Shown here one piece after another: positions 44,166-56,800 of a DNA stretch of 64,000 nucleotides. The translations under genes and the position numbers were made by a program. Below the pieces are notes generated by a model, which was not told the DNA's origin, did no database searches, and saw only the letters and a list, made by a program, of their open reading frames with translations. How positions within the stretch are numbered: position 1 is the first letter of the stretch; every line of letters starts with the position of its first letter. This DNA is from Brassica napus (taxonomy: Eukaryota > Streptophyta > Magnoliopsida > Brassicales > Brassicaceae): positions 110,929 to 174,928 of the forward strand of contig NW_026015144.1 in NCBI RefSeq assembly GCF_020379485.1. Direction: 5' to 3'.

Positions 44166-45167
44166 TATGAGATTTGAGAGCTCTGGCTGTGTATGTGTAA
44201 GAAAAGCCATTAAAGGCAAAAGATAAGGTCTTGAACTAGTTGAATAAGAGGTCTGATGAAACTAGTATGAACTTGAATCAGAAACAAAGAGACTTTGAGA
44301 GATTAAGAGATTAGAGACTAAGAAAGGGTTAGATTAAGGGAATCTGATCAAGAACACACTTTTATAATTATGAAGGAGATGGGAAAACCCCCATACTCTC
44401 TTAAGAGATTACAAAACGTCCAAGACACATCCTTATATAGGCTTTACATCATTGCAACTCATAAACCTATATCTGATGGCTATAATTAACTTAAGGGAAT
44501 GGATGGTGTAGATGAGATGGTCTTCTTTGTAATATCTGATCACTTTAATTCAAACAAGGCAAGCTGGCGCCTGATCTCTGATTGGCTCTCCTTAGGCTCC
44601 TCTTCATCTTCCCAAGTTACTGTCCAGATTCATAGTCAAGGCTGCTCTTCCTTTCCAGCAACAGCCAGCCTGTTTCTTTACTAAAGCAGCCAATCACACT
44701 CCTAAGGGATCTTCTTGATACTCCTTTGATGCCTTAGGATCAGAACCTTATCCCTTCGTCCAGCACACTCTAATGCTGCCCTATTCTTGCACAGACTTAG
44801 TACAAGCTTCCCGAGATGTCAGGCTGCGCCCTATTTTCGCACCAACTTCATATCTTCTTAAATGGTCAAGTTATGCACTTTTAGGATCGACCTGGTACGT
44901 ACGGATCCGTACGGTCCGTACACGTCCGTACCAAATCCGTACTACCTCACCCTAACATTGCACACTCTCACCATTTGCTCCTCAACACTCTTCTAAGTCT
45001 CTCCTAGACTTTTCCCTTGCTTAGAACATCCCTCATATCACTTCTGAACACCTTTAGACTCCTCATCACTCTTGATAGGCAATCTCTAAAGCTCTTGCCC
45101 TATCTTTGTACAAGATCCATCTCAACTCAACACCTTTAGCTCCTCCATTCCTTTCTTCAAGTTAACA
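44166..45167 (-). repeat. NA-2 5' LTR (1,002 bp)
   Basis: Minus strand TGTTAACTTG to CTCATA. TATA box CTATATAAGG is the complement of 44431-44440. The GTAC cluster is at 44895-44942. It differs from the 3' LTR at about three places, including a G/T near 44329 and small indels. Confidence 0.92.
44895..44942 (-). promoter_or_regulatory. GTAC-motif cluster in NA-2 U3
   Basis: Six GTAC cores in 48 bp, several in the context TCCGTAC. The same cluster is at 37175-37222 in the 3' LTR. This is the densest cluster in the window. Confidence 0.5.
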
Positions 45168-45172
45168 CATAG

Positions 45173-46547
45173 TCTCACTGGCTACATTGACACAACTTCC
45201 TCCATCAATAATGAGACTGCACACCTTTCCCTGAACCATACACCTTGTGTAGAATAGATTCTCTCGCTGCTCAAACTCTCCATTCTTGGCTTGCACGTTC
45301 AAGAGCCTTCTTGTTACCAACAATCTTCCTTTCACGGGTTCTACTTCACTTTCTTCTTCAGACTCCTCATGATCAGAACCAAACTTCTCTTCCTCTGATT
45401 CATACTCTCCATTCTCAAGAAGAATCATAATCTTTTTGTTGGTGCACTCATTAGCATAATGCCCACGCCCTTGACATTTGAAGCACTTAACATCTCTAGT
45501 TCTTGAACTAGTAATTTCAGCTTTGCCTTTGTCTTTGCTGTATATGTTGCTCGGCTTAGTCTCTTCTTTCTGCTGAGGCTTGCTATCCTTCAGATAGGAT
45601 GTTTTCTCTTCTTTAGAGTGGTGGAACTTAGACGATCCATAGCTGCGTGAGTTACCCTTCCTCTTGAGCTGCTGCTCCACTAGAATAGCTTTGTGCAACA
45701 TCTCTTCTATTTCCACATAGTGTTGCATCTCCACATTGTCTTGTATCTCACGGTTAAGCCCTCCAAGAAACCTTGCCATAGTGGCTTCTCTATCCTCCAA
45801 GATACTAGCTCTCAACATCAGCAACTCCATGTCTTGATAGTATTCTTCAACAGTTCGTGTTCCTTGGGTAAGTCTTCGCAGCTTTTGATGTAGGTCGCGG
45901 TGATAGTGACTTGGAACAAACCGTTTGCGCATGAGTGACTTCATCTCGTGCCATGAATCAACCGGATTCTCTTGGTTAAGCCGTCTAGTAGTTACAAGTT
46001 GATCCCACCAACTCAACGCATAATCATAGAATTCAGTTGCTGCAATCTTGATCCTTTGGGCATTGGAGTAGTGTTGGCAATTGAAGACAAGCTCGATCTT
46101 CTTTTCCCATTCCAAGTAGGCATCTGGATCCACCTTGCCATGGAAGGGTGGAATCTTAAGCTTAAGTCCTGAAAGCTTGTCTTTGCGTGACCCCCTTCCA
46201 TCATGTTCACGCCTTGATCTTCCTCTGCTCAGTTCAGAAGAAGAACTACTGCGCTCAGTTGGGTTGTGCTCAGTTCTATTGCGCGAGTAGTAGTTGTCGG
46301 TCTCTTGTGAACCCGCATGCTCTTGCCGTACTGGAGTAGGCCGGTTCCTTCTAGACTCATTGCTATGTCCCTGGCCAGTAGCTTGCCTCAACTCTTGTCT
46401 CATCTCATCACGTAATTCCTTCATGCTAGCCTTAAGCATATCAGCCATAGTAGAGATCATGGTCTGATTCATTTGCTCGGTCATTTGATCTCTCAGCATC
46501 TTGTTCTTTCTTACTAGCTCGGCTTCTTCTTCTGATTCTTTCCCCAT
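45173..46547 (-). pseudogene. Gypsy-1 Gag and protease active site (5' part of the polyprotein)
   Basis: Starts at ATG (complement of 46545-46547, MGKESEEEAELV) and reads openly to the NA-2 insertion. It contains a coiled-coil-like N-terminus (MLRDQMTEQMNQTM), the Gag core (YLEWEKKIELVFN, ALSWWDQL, KLRRLTQGTRTVEEYYQDM, MARFLGGLN), a CCHC zinc knuckle CFKCQGRGHYANEC and the protease motif LIIDGGSCVNVAS. DGG in place of DSG/DTG is usual for this group of plant elements as I know it, so I do not read it as a mutation. Gag would bind RNA and build particles. It is cut off from the rest of the protein by NA-2. Confidence 0.92.
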
Positions 46548-47100
46548 TGGTACCTAGAATCAAAAACAACACTCAACCAGTAAATAGTTCCAATAAACTG
46601 ATCGTAATCAGTAGATGATTAAGAGATTTTAAACTGAAAAATACTGGCGGTAAAAGAAAACTTGATTATCAAGCAAAGGAGGATTCAAATCGACAACTTG
46701 AAAATCACAATAGAAACGCGATCAGGGTAGGTTTGTTAATCAGATTTCGACGACACACAAGTAGATCTAGTTGTTATAGGTGATTTAAACAGATCACACG
46801 ATCAATTAGATTCAAACAAAAGATCAAATCTAGAATATGAATCGATAACAATCGGATCTAAAAGAGCGAAACCTAGATCTATCAATTTCAAACTCTTAAC
46901 AATTAGATCGACACAAAATGATTAGATCACACACTTAAACGACCACGGATCACAGATCAATCAATGGATATTGCGAAACAAAGAACAGATCAGTTGAAAC
47001 AAAACGGATCGATCTAAAAACTGATCAAGAAGATGAACAGGTTAAATCGAAACAAAAGAGAAACGAGTACTTCCCTAACCAGAGATGCTCTGATACCACA
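46548..47100 (-). other. Gypsy-1 5' leader and primer binding site
   Basis: 553 bp of A/T-rich untranslated leader. The primer site TGGTATCAGAGC (complement of 47087-47098) sits 2 nt from the LTR. No coding sequence. Confidence 0.85.
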
Positions 47101-47919
47101 TAATACGTCCCTAGATTGCTTCTCTGGATAGTATGGGATAGATCCTTGCTAGAACGAATCAAAGACTCAAGCTCTACAAGGTTGTGGATCGATTGGTGAC
47201 ACAAGAGGCTGCGGAAAGGCTCCTTGATACTCCTAAGTGACTAGATCGGATATGACACACCGAGATAGACACTCTTGGGTTGCTGGATACTACACACCAA
47301 CAAGAACACTCAACAACTCGCGGACAAGCAGTAGAGAGAACAAAGAAAGGTTTTGATAAAAGATAATTGATTATTGATAAAGGGGTTCAAAGCACACTTA
47401 TATAAGAGAAGTTGGAACAGACTCCAAGCTTCTCGAAAACTATCAAGAGAGTAAAAGCACACGCTCTCTTGGAAATAGAAACAAAAGACAAGTTTGAAAA
47501 CATGAAATGAAAGACATAATATAACATAAGGTTGATCCGGGATAAGGTTGGATCGAGATCATCAACTAAGGGTTTTGAGAAGCAAATCTATGGCCTCGTT
47601 AAAAACCTATCTTTGGAAAACCCATTGGGACAAAACCAAAGATAGGGAAAAAGAGCACACATAGTTTGCTTGCTTAGTTGATGATCAGCTTGATGGTGAA
47701 GTTGCTTGAATGGTGATAAGTGTGTCTTGGTTGATCAAGCTTCTACCAAGACATTCCTCTTGCTTCCATGACCTCTTAACCAATCCTCCAATAACTTGCG
47801 TGAGCTTCCTTGATCTTGATCGAGTCATAGGTCCTTTAGGCAAGGCTAGATCATCTCCATCAGTCGGCTTATCCAGATCCTCATCATCTCCATTAGATAG
47901 TTGGTCCATGATCACATCA
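47101..47919 (-). repeat. Gypsy-1 5' LTR (819 bp)
   Basis: Minus strand TGATGTGATC to GACGTATTA. It carries the same hairpin (47606-47646) and the copy of the pol C-terminal codons (47685-47915), which here lie upstream of the presumed promoter. One base shorter than the 3' LTR (A run near 47356). Confidence 0.92.
47606..47646 (-). other. Conserved hairpin in the Gypsy-1 5' LTR
   Basis: Same perfect 11-bp arms as in the 3' LTR (CCTATCTTTGG and CCAAAGATAGG) around TCCCAATGGG. Confidence 0.65.
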
Positions 47920-50900
47920 GATAATCACCAGGAAGTCGAATAAATCTCATAGGAGTTAGGATGAAGAAGCTATCCCACTTTCAAATCAGGTGATCCCAGT
48001 TTTCCTGTTTGGGAATATGACAGCTTCTTTGTCATTCTAATCAAACCAGGATGAATCGCGATGTAAGAAGCTTGATTTTGATACATAAAGTAGTGGAGAA
48101 TCACCAGGAAGTCGAATAAATCTCATAGGAGTTAGGATGAAGAAGCTATCCCACTTTCAAATCAGGTGATCCCAGTTTTCCTGTTTGGGAATATGACAGC
48201 TTCTTTGTCATTCTAATCAAACCAGGATGAATCGCGATGTAAGAAGCTTGATTTTGAACATAAAGTAGTGGAGAATCACCAGGAAGCTGAATAAATCTCA
48301 TAGGAGTTAGGATGAAGAAGCTATCCCACTTTCAAATCAGGTGATCCCAGTTTTCCTGTTTGGGAATATGACAGCTTCTTTGTCATTCTAATCAAACCAG
48401 GATGAATCGCGATGTAAGAAGCTTGATTTTGATACATAAAGTAGTGGAGAATCACCAGGAAGCTGAATAAATCTCATAGGAGTTAGGATGAAGAAGCTAT
48501 CCCACTTTCAAATCAGGTGATCCCAGTTTTCCTGTTTGGGAATATGACAGCTTCTTTGTCATTCTAATCAAACCAGGATGAATCGCGATGTAAGAAGCTT
48601 GATTTTGATACATAAAGTAGTGGAGAATCACCAGGAAGTCGAATAAATCTCATAGGAGTTAGGATGAAGAAGCTATCCCACTTTCAAATCAGGTGATCCC
48701 AGTTTTCCTGTTTGGGAATATGACAGCTTCTTTGTCATTCTAATCAAACCAGGATGAATCGCGATGTAAGAAGCTTGATTTTGATACATAAAGTAGTGGA
48801 GAATCACCAGGAAGCTGAATAAATCTCATAGGAGTTAGGATGAAGAAGCTATCCCACTTTCAAATCAGGTGATCCCAGTTTTCCTGTTTGGGAATATGAC
48901 AGCTTCTTTGTCATTCTAATCAAACCAGGATGAATCGCGATGTAAGAAGCTTGATTTTGATACATAAAGTAGTGGAGAATCACCAGGAAGCTGAATAAAT
49001 CTCATAGGAGTTAGGATGAAGAAGCTATCCCACTTTCAAATCAGGTGATCCCAGTTTTCCTGTTTGGGAATATGACAGCTTCTTTGTCATTCTAATCAAA
49101 CCAGGATGAATCGCGATGTAAGAAGCTTGATTTTGATACATAAAGTAGTGGAGAATCACCAGGAAGTCGAATAAATCTCATAGGAGTTAGGATGAAGAAG
49201 CTATCCCACTTTCAAATCAGGTGATCCCAGTTTTCCTGTTTGGGAATATGACAGCTTCTTTGTCATTCTAATCAAACCAGGATGAATCGCGATGTAAGAA
49301 GCTTGATTTTGATACATAAAGTAGTGGAGAATCACCAGGAAGTCGAATAAATCTCATAGGAGTTAGGATGAAGAAGCTATCCCACTTTCAAATCAGGTGA
49401 TCCCAGTTTTCCTGTTTGGGAATATGACAGCTTCTTTGTCATTCTAATCAAACCAGGATGAATCGCGATGTAAGAAGCTTGATTTTGATACATAAAGTAG
49501 TGGAGAATCACCAGGAAGCTGAATAAATCTCATAGGAGTTAGGATGAAGAAGCTATCCCACTTTCAAATCAGGTGATCCCAGTTTTCCTGTTTGGGAATA
49601 TGACAGCTTCTTTGTCATTCTAATCAAACCAGGATGAATCGCGATGTAAGAAGCTTGATTTTGATACATAAAGTAGTGGAGAATCACCAGGAAGCTGAAT
49701 AAATCTCATAGGAGTTAGGATGAAGAAGCTATCCCACTTTCAAATCAGGTGATCCCAGTTTTCCTGTTTGGGAATATGACAGCTTCTTTGTCATTCTAAT
49801 CAAACCAGGATGAATCGCGATGTAAGAAGCTTGATTTTGATACATAAAGTAGTGGAGAATCACCAGGAAGCTGAATAAATCTCATAGGAGTTAGGATGAA
49901 GAAGCTATCCCACTTTCAAATCAGGTGATCCCAGTTTTCCTGTTTGGGAATATGACAGCTTCTTTGTCATTCTAATCAAACCAGGATGAATCGCGATGTA
50001 AGAAGCTTGATTTTGATACATAAAGTAGTGGAGAATCACCAGGAAGCGAATAAATCTCATAGGAGTTAGGATGAAGAAGCTATCCCACTTTCAAATCAGG
50101 TGATCCCAGTTTTCCTGTTTGGGAATATGACAGCTTCTTTGTCATTCTAATCAAACCAGGATGAATCGCGATGTAAGAAGCTTGATTTTGATACATAAAG
50201 TAGTGGAGAATCACCAGGAAGCTGAATAAATCTCATAGGAGTTAGGATGAAGAAGCTATCCCACTTTCAAATCAGGTGATCCCAGTTTTCCTGTTTGGGA
50301 ATATGACAGCTTCTTTGTCATTCTAATCAAACCAGGATGAATCGCGATGTAAGAAGCTTGATTTTGATACATAAAGTAGTGGAGAATCACCAGGAAGCTG
50401 AATAAATCTCATAGGAGTTAGGATGAAGAAGCTATCCCACTTTCAAATCAGGTGATCCCAGTTTTCCTGTTTGGGAATATGACAGCTTCTTTGTCATTCT
50501 AATCAAACCAGGATGAATCGCGATGTAAGAAGCTTGATTTTGATACATAAAGTAGTGGAGAATCACCAGGAAGCTGAATAAATCTCATAGGAGTTAGGAT
50601 GAAGAAGCTATCCCACTTTCAAATCAGGTGATCCCAGTTTTCCTGTTTGGGAATATGACAGCTTCTTTGTCATTCTAATCAAACCAGGATGAATCGCGAT
50701 GTAAGAAGCTTGATTTTGATACATAAAGTAGTGGAGAATCACCAGGAAGCTGAATAAATCTCATAGGAGTTAGGATGAAGAAGCTATCCCACTTTCAAAT
50801 CAGGTGATCCCAGTTTTCCTGTTTGGGAATATGACAGCTTCTTTGTCATTCTAATCAAACCAGGATGAATCGCGATGTAAGAAGCTTGATTTTGATACAT

Positions 50901-53900
50901 AAAGTAGTGGAGAATCACCAGGAAGCTGAATAAATCTCATAGGAGTTAGGATGAAGAAGCTATCCCACTTTCAAATCAGGTGATCCCAGTTTTCCTGTTT
51001 GGGAATATGACAGCTTCTTTGTCATTCTAATCAAACCAGGATGAATCGCGATGTAAGAAGCTTGATTTTGATACATAAAGTAGTGGAGAATCACCAGGAA
51101 GCTGAATAAATCTCATAGGAGTTAGGATGAAGAAGCTATCCCACTTTCAAATCAGGTGATCCCAGTTTTCCTGTTTGGGAATATGACAGCTTCTTTGTCA
51201 TTCTAATCAAACCAGGATGAATCGCGATGTAAGAAGCTTGATTTTGATACATAAAGTAGTGGAGAATCACCAGGAAGCGAATAAATCTCATAGGAGTTAG
51301 GATGAAGAAGCTATCCCACTTTCAAATCAGGTGATCCCAGTTTTCCTGTTTGGGAATATGACAGCTTCTTTGTCATTCTAATCAAACCAGGATGAATCGC
51401 GATGTAAGAAGCTTGATTTTGATACATAAAGTAGTGGAGAATCACCAGGAAGCTGAATAAATCTCATAGGAGTTAGGATGAAGAAGCTATCCCACTTTCA
51501 AATCAGGTGATCCCAGTTTTCCTGTTTGGGAATATGACAGCTTCTTTGTCATTCTAATCAAACCAGGATGAATCGCGATGTAAGAAGCTTGATTTTGATA
51601 CATAAAGTAGTGGAGAATCACCAGGAAGCTGAATAAATCTCATAGGAGTTAGGATGAAGAAGCTATCCCACTTTCAAATCAGGTGATCCCAGTTTTCCTG
51701 TTTGGGAATATGACAGCTTCTTTGTCATTCTAATCAAACCAGGATGAATCGCGATGTAAGAAGCTTGATTTTGATACATAAAGTAGTGGAGAATCACCAG
51801 GAAGCTGAATAAATCTCATAGGAGTTAGGATGAAGAAGCTATCCCACTTTCAAATCAGGTGATCCCAGTTTTCCTGTTTGGGAATATGACAGCTTCTTTG
51901 TCATTCTAATCAAACCAGGATGAATCGCGATGTAAGAAGCTTGATTTTGATACATAAAGTAGTGGAGAATCACCAGGAAGCTGAATAAATCTCATAGGAG
52001 TTAGGATGAAGAAGCTATCCCACTTTCAAATCAGGTGATCCCAGTTTTCCTGTTTGGGAATATGACAGCTTCTTTGTCATTCTAATCAAACCAGGATGAA
52101 TCGCGATGTAAGAAGCTTGATTTTGATACATAAAGTAGTGGAGAATCACCAGGAAGCTGAATAAATCTCATAGGAGTTAGGATGAAGAAGCTATCCCACT
52201 TTCAAATCAGGTGATCCCAGTTTTCCTGTTTGGGAATATGACAGCTTCTTTGTCATTCTAATCAAACCAGGATGAATCGCGATGTAAGAAGCTTGATTTT
52301 GATACATAAAGTAGTGGAGAATCACCAGGAAGCTGAATAAATCTCATAGGAGTTAGGATGAAGAAGCTATCCCACTTTCAAATCAGGTGATCCCAGTTTT
52401 CCTGTTTGGGAATATGACAGCTTCTTTGTCATTCTAATCAAACCAGGATGAATCGCGATGTAAGAAGCTTGATTTTGATACATAAAGTAGTGGAGAATCA
52501 CCAGGAAGCTGAATAAATCTCATAGGAGTTAGGATGAAGAAGCTATCCCACTTTCAAATCAGGTGATCCCAGTTTTCCTGTTTGGGAATATGACAGCTTC
52601 TTTGTCATTCTAATCAAACCAGGATGAATCGCGATGTAAGAAGCTTGATTTTGATACATAAAGTAGTGGAGAATCACCAGGAAGCTGAATAAATCTCATA
52701 GGAGTTAGGATGAAGAAGCTATCCCACTTTCAAATCAGGTGATCCCAGTTTTCCTGTTTGGGAATATGACAGCTTCTTTGTCATTCTAATCAAACCAGGA
52801 TGAATCGCGATGTAAGAAGCTTGATTTTGATACATAAAGTAGTGGAGAATCACCAGGAAGCTGAATAAATCTCATAGGAGTTAGGATGAAGAAGCTATCC
52901 CACTTTCAAATCAGGTGATCCCAGTTTTCCTGTTTGGGAATATGACAGCTTCTTTGTCATTCTAATCAAACCAGGATGAATCGCGATGTAAGAAGCTTGA
53001 TTTTGATACATAAAGTAGTGGAGAATCACCAGGAAGCTGAATAAATCTCATAGGAGTTAGGATGAAGAAGCTATCCCACTTTCAAATCAGGTGATCCCAG
53101 TTTTCCTGTTTGGGAATATGACAGCTTCTTTGTCATTCTAATCAAACCAGGATGAATCGCGATGTAAGAAGCTTGATTTTGATACATAAAGTAGTGGAGA
53201 ATCACCAGGAAGCTGAATAAATCTCATAGGAGTTAGGATGAAGAAGCTATCCCACTTTCAAATCAGGTGATCCCAGTTTTCCTGTTTGGGAATATGACAG
53301 CTTCTTTGTCATTCTAATCAAACCAGGATGAATCGCGATGTAAGAAGCTTGATTTTGATACATAAAGTAGTGGAGAATCACCAGGAAGCTGAATAAATCT
53401 CATAGGAGTTAGGATGAAGAAGCTATCCCACTTTCAAATCAGGTGATCCCAGTTTTCCTGTTTGGGAATATGACAGCTTCTTTGTCATTCTAATCAAACC
53501 AGGATGAATCGCGATGTAAGAAGCTTGATTTTGATACATAAAGTAGTGGAGAATCACCAGGAAGCTGAATAAATCTCATAGGAGTTAGGATGAAGAAGCT
53601 ATCCCACTTTCAAATCAGGTGATCCCAGTTTTCCTGTTTGGGAATATGACAGCTTCTTTGTCATTCTAATCAAACCAGGATGAATCGCGATGTAAGAAGC
53701 TTGATTTTGATACATAAAGTAGTGGAGAATCACCAGGAAGCTGAATAAATCTCATAGGAGTTAGGATGAAGAAGCTATCCCACTTTCAAATCAGGTGATC
53801 CCAGTTTTCCTGTTTGGGAATATGACAGCTTCTTTGTCATTCTAATCAAACCAGGATGAATCGCGATGTAAGAAGCTTGATTTTGATACATAAAGTAGTG

Positions 53901-55984
53901 GAGAATCACCAGGAAGCTGAATAAATCTCATAGGAGTTAGGATGAAGAAGCTATCCCACTTTCAAATCAGGTGATCCCAGTTTTCCTGTTTGGGAATATG
54001 ACAGCTTCTTTGTCATTCTAATCAAACCAGGATGAATCGCGATGTAAGAAGCTTGATTTTGATACATAAAGTAGTGGAGAATCACCAGGAAGCTGAATAA
54101 ATCTCATAGGAGTTAGGATGAAGAAGCTATCCCACTTTCAAATCAGGTGATCCCAGTTTTCCTGTTTGGGAATATGACAGCTTCTTTGTCATTCTAATCA
54201 AACCAGGATGAATCGCGATGTAAGAAGCTTGATTTTGATACATAAAGTAGTGGAGAATCACCAGGAAGCTGAATAAATCTCATAGGAGTTAGGATGAAGA
54301 AGCTATCCCACTTTCAAATCAGGTGATCCCAGTTTTCCTGTTTGGGAATATGACAGCTTCTTTGTCATTCTAATCAAACCAGGATGAATCGCGATGTAAG
54401 AAGCTTGATTTTGATACATAAAGTAGTGGAGAATCACCAGGAAGCTGAATAAATCTCATAGGAGTTAGGATGAAGAAGCTATCCCACTTTCAAATCAGGT
54501 GATCCCAGTTTTCCTGTTTGGGAATATGACAGCTTCTTTGTCATTCTAATCAAACCAGGATGAATCGCGATGTAAGAAGCTTGATTTTGATACATAAAGT
54601 AGTGGAGAATCACCAGGAAGCTGAATAAATCTCATAGGAGTTAGGATGAAGAAGCTATCCCACTTTCAAATCAGGTGATCCCAGTTTTCCTGTTTGGGAA
54701 TATGACAGCTTCTTTGTCATTCTAATCAAACCAGGATGAATCGCGATGTAAGAAGCTTGATTTTGATACATAAAGTAGTGGAGAATCACCAGGAAGTGAA
54801 TAAATCTCATAGGAGTTAGGATGAAGAAGCTATCCCACTTTCAAATCAGGTGATCCCAGTTTTCCTGTTTGGGAATATGACAGCTTCTTTGTCATTCTAA
54901 TCAAACCAGGATGAATCGCGATGTAAGAAGCTTGATTTTGATACATAAAGTAGTGGAGAATCACCAGGAAGCTGAATAAATCTCATAGGAGTTAGGATGA
55001 AGAAGCTATCCCACTTTCAAATCAGGTGATCCCAGTTTTCCTGTTTGGGAATATGACAGCTTCTTTGTCATTCTAATCAAACCAGGATGAATCGCGATGT
55101 AAGAAGCTTGATTTTGATACATAAAGTAGTGGAGAATCACCAGGAAGCTGAATAAATCTCATAGGAGTTAGGATGAAGAAGCTATCCCACTTTCAAATCA
55201 GGTGATCCCAGTTTTCCTGTTTGGGAATATGACAGCTTCTTTGTCATTCTAATCAAACCAGGATGAATCGCGATGTAAGAAGCTTGATTTTGATACATAA
55301 AGTAGTGGAGAATCACCAGGAAGCTGAATAAATCTCATAGGAGTTAGGATGAAGAAGCTATCCCACTTTCAAATCAGGTGATCCCAGTTTTCCTGTTTGG
55401 GAATATGACAGCTTCTTTGTCATTCTAATCAAACCAGGATGAATCGCGATGTAAGAAGCTTGATTTTGATACATAAAGTAGTGGAGAATCACCAGGAAGT
55501 GAATAAATCTCATAGGAGTTAGGATGAAGAAGCTATCCCACTTTCAAATCAGGTGATCCCAGTTTTCCTGTTTGGGAATATGACAGCTTCTTTGTCATTC
55601 TAATCAAACCAGGATGAATCGCGATGTAAGAAGCTTGATTTTGATACATAAAGTAGTGGAGAATCACCAGGAAGCTGAATAAATCTCATAGGAGTTAGGA
55701 TGAAGAAGCTATCCCACTTTCAAATCAGGTGATCCCAGTTTTCCTGTTTGGGAATATGACAGCTTCTTTGTCATTCTAATCAAACCAGGATGAATCGCGA
55801 TGTAAGAAGCTTGATTTTGATACATAAAGTAGTGGAGAATCACCAGGAAGCTGAATAAATCTCATAGGAGTTAGGATGAAGAAGCTATCCCACTTTCAAA
55901 TCAGGTGATCCCAGTTTTCCTGTTTGGGAATATGACAGCTTCTTTGTCATTCTAATCAAACCAGGATGAATCGCGATGTAAGAA
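47920..55984. repeat. Centromeric satellite array 4 (about 46 monomers)
   Basis: The longest and most uniform array. The left part (to about 49350) mixes GTCG and GCTG variants, with GTCG at 47935, 48111, 48638, 49166 and 49342. From there monomers are almost all one type. Single-base-deletion monomers mark copies: GAAGCGAAT at about 50043 and 51274 (seven monomers apart), GAAGTGAAT at about 54793 and 55496 (four apart), and one GATTTTGAACATA near 48252. Between about 51277 and 54796 some 20 consecutive monomers look identical. No genes. Confidence 0.96.
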
Positions 55985-56800
55985 TGATGTGATCATGGAC
56001 CAACTATCTAATGGAGATGATGAGGATCTGGATAAGCCGACTGATGGAGATGTTCTAGCCTTGCCTAAAGGACCTATGACTCGATCAAGATCAAGGAAGC
56101 TCACGCAAGTTATTGGAGGATTGGTTAAGAGGTCATGGAAGCAAGAGGAATGTCTTGGTAGAAGCTTGATCAACCAAGACACACTTATCACCATTCAAGC
56201 AACTTCACCATCAAGCTGATCATCAACTAAGCAAGCAAACTATGTGTGCTCTTTTTCCCTATCTTTGGTTTTGTCCCAATGGGTTTTCCAAAGATAGGTT
56301 TTTAACGAGGCCATAGATTTGCTTCTCAAAACCCTTAGTTGATGATCTCGATCCAACCTTATCCCGGATCAACCTTATGTTATATTATGTCTTTCATTTC
56401 ATGTTTTCAAACTTGTCTTTGTTTCTATTTCCAAGAGAGCGTGTGCTTTACTCTCTTGATAGTTTTCGAGAAGCTTGGAGTCTGTTCCAACTTCTCTTAT
56501 ATAAGTGTACTTTGAACCCCTTATCAATAATCAATTATCTTTTATCAAAACCTTTCTTTGTTCTCTCTACTGCTTGTCCGCGAGTTGTTGAGTGTTCTTG
56601 TTGGTGTGTAGTATCCAGCAACCCAAGAGTGTCTATCTCGGTGTGTCATATCCGATCTAGTCACTTAGGAGTATCAAGGAGCCTTTCCGCAGCCTCTTGT
56701 GTCACCAATCGATCCACAACCTTGTAGAGCTTGAGTCTTTGATTCGTTCTAGCAAGGATCTATCCCATACTATCCAGAGAAGCAATCTAGGGACGTATTA
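55985..56800 (+). repeat. Gypsy-2 5' LTR (816 bp)
   Basis: TGATGTGATC to GACGTATTA. It includes the duplicated pol C-terminal codons (55989-56219), the hairpin (56258-56298) and TATATAAG (56498-56505). Confidence 0.93.
56258..56298 (+). other. Conserved hairpin in the Gypsy-2 5' LTR
   Basis: Perfect 11-bp arms CCTATCTTTGG (56258-56268) and CCAAAGATAGG (56288-56298) around TCCCAATGGG. In the 3' LTR (62121-62163) the left arm has lost bases (CCCCTCTTTGG), so the stem is weakened there. Confidence 0.7.

Larger units (their letters stand above)
36447..45167 (-). mobile_element. NA-2: small non-autonomous LTR element in Gypsy-1, itself split by NA-3
   Basis: Spans 8,721 bp, about 3,997 bp without NA-3. 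Duplications CATAG at 36442-36446 and 45168-45172. The 3' LTR (left) is 1,000 bp and the 5' LTR (right) 1,002 bp, with roughly three differences seen. Primer site complement at 44150-44165; polypurine tract complement CTCCCCCTC at 37447-37455. The own interior of about 2 kb encodes no enzyme. The leader after the primer site (CATCAGAACCTGAGCTGA) and the interior match NA-1, so the two share an ancestor. TG...TA ends. Confidence 0.9.
20852..47919 (-). mobile_element. Gypsy-1: Ty3/gypsy chromovirus (CRM-like), full length but split by nested insertions
   Basis: Spans 27,068 bp, of which about 6,691 bp is its own sequence; the rest is Copia-C, NA-1 and NA-2 (with NA-3 inside NA-2). Target duplications GATAA lie at 20847-20851 and 47920-47924. 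The 3' LTR (left, 820 bp) and 5' LTR (right, 819 bp) differ by one A as far as I can see. Primer site TGGTATCAGAGC (complement of 47087-47098) lies 2 nt from the 5' LTR; the polypurine tract AAGAGGGAGGGGA is the complement of 21672-21684. The order Gag, protease, reverse transcriptase, RNase H, integrase is Ty3/gypsy. Read across the insertions, the gag-pol frame has no other break that I can find. Assignment to the CRM clade is from recognised sequence style and the LTR-encoded C-terminus. It may correspond to the CRB family described for Brassica centromeres, which was not tested. Confidence 0.93.

Noticed and set aside
45200..45235. DGG instead of DSG/DTG in the gypsy protease motif as a possible inactivating mutation
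   Set aside because: It is the same in both gypsy copies, and I know this variant from other plant elements of this type.
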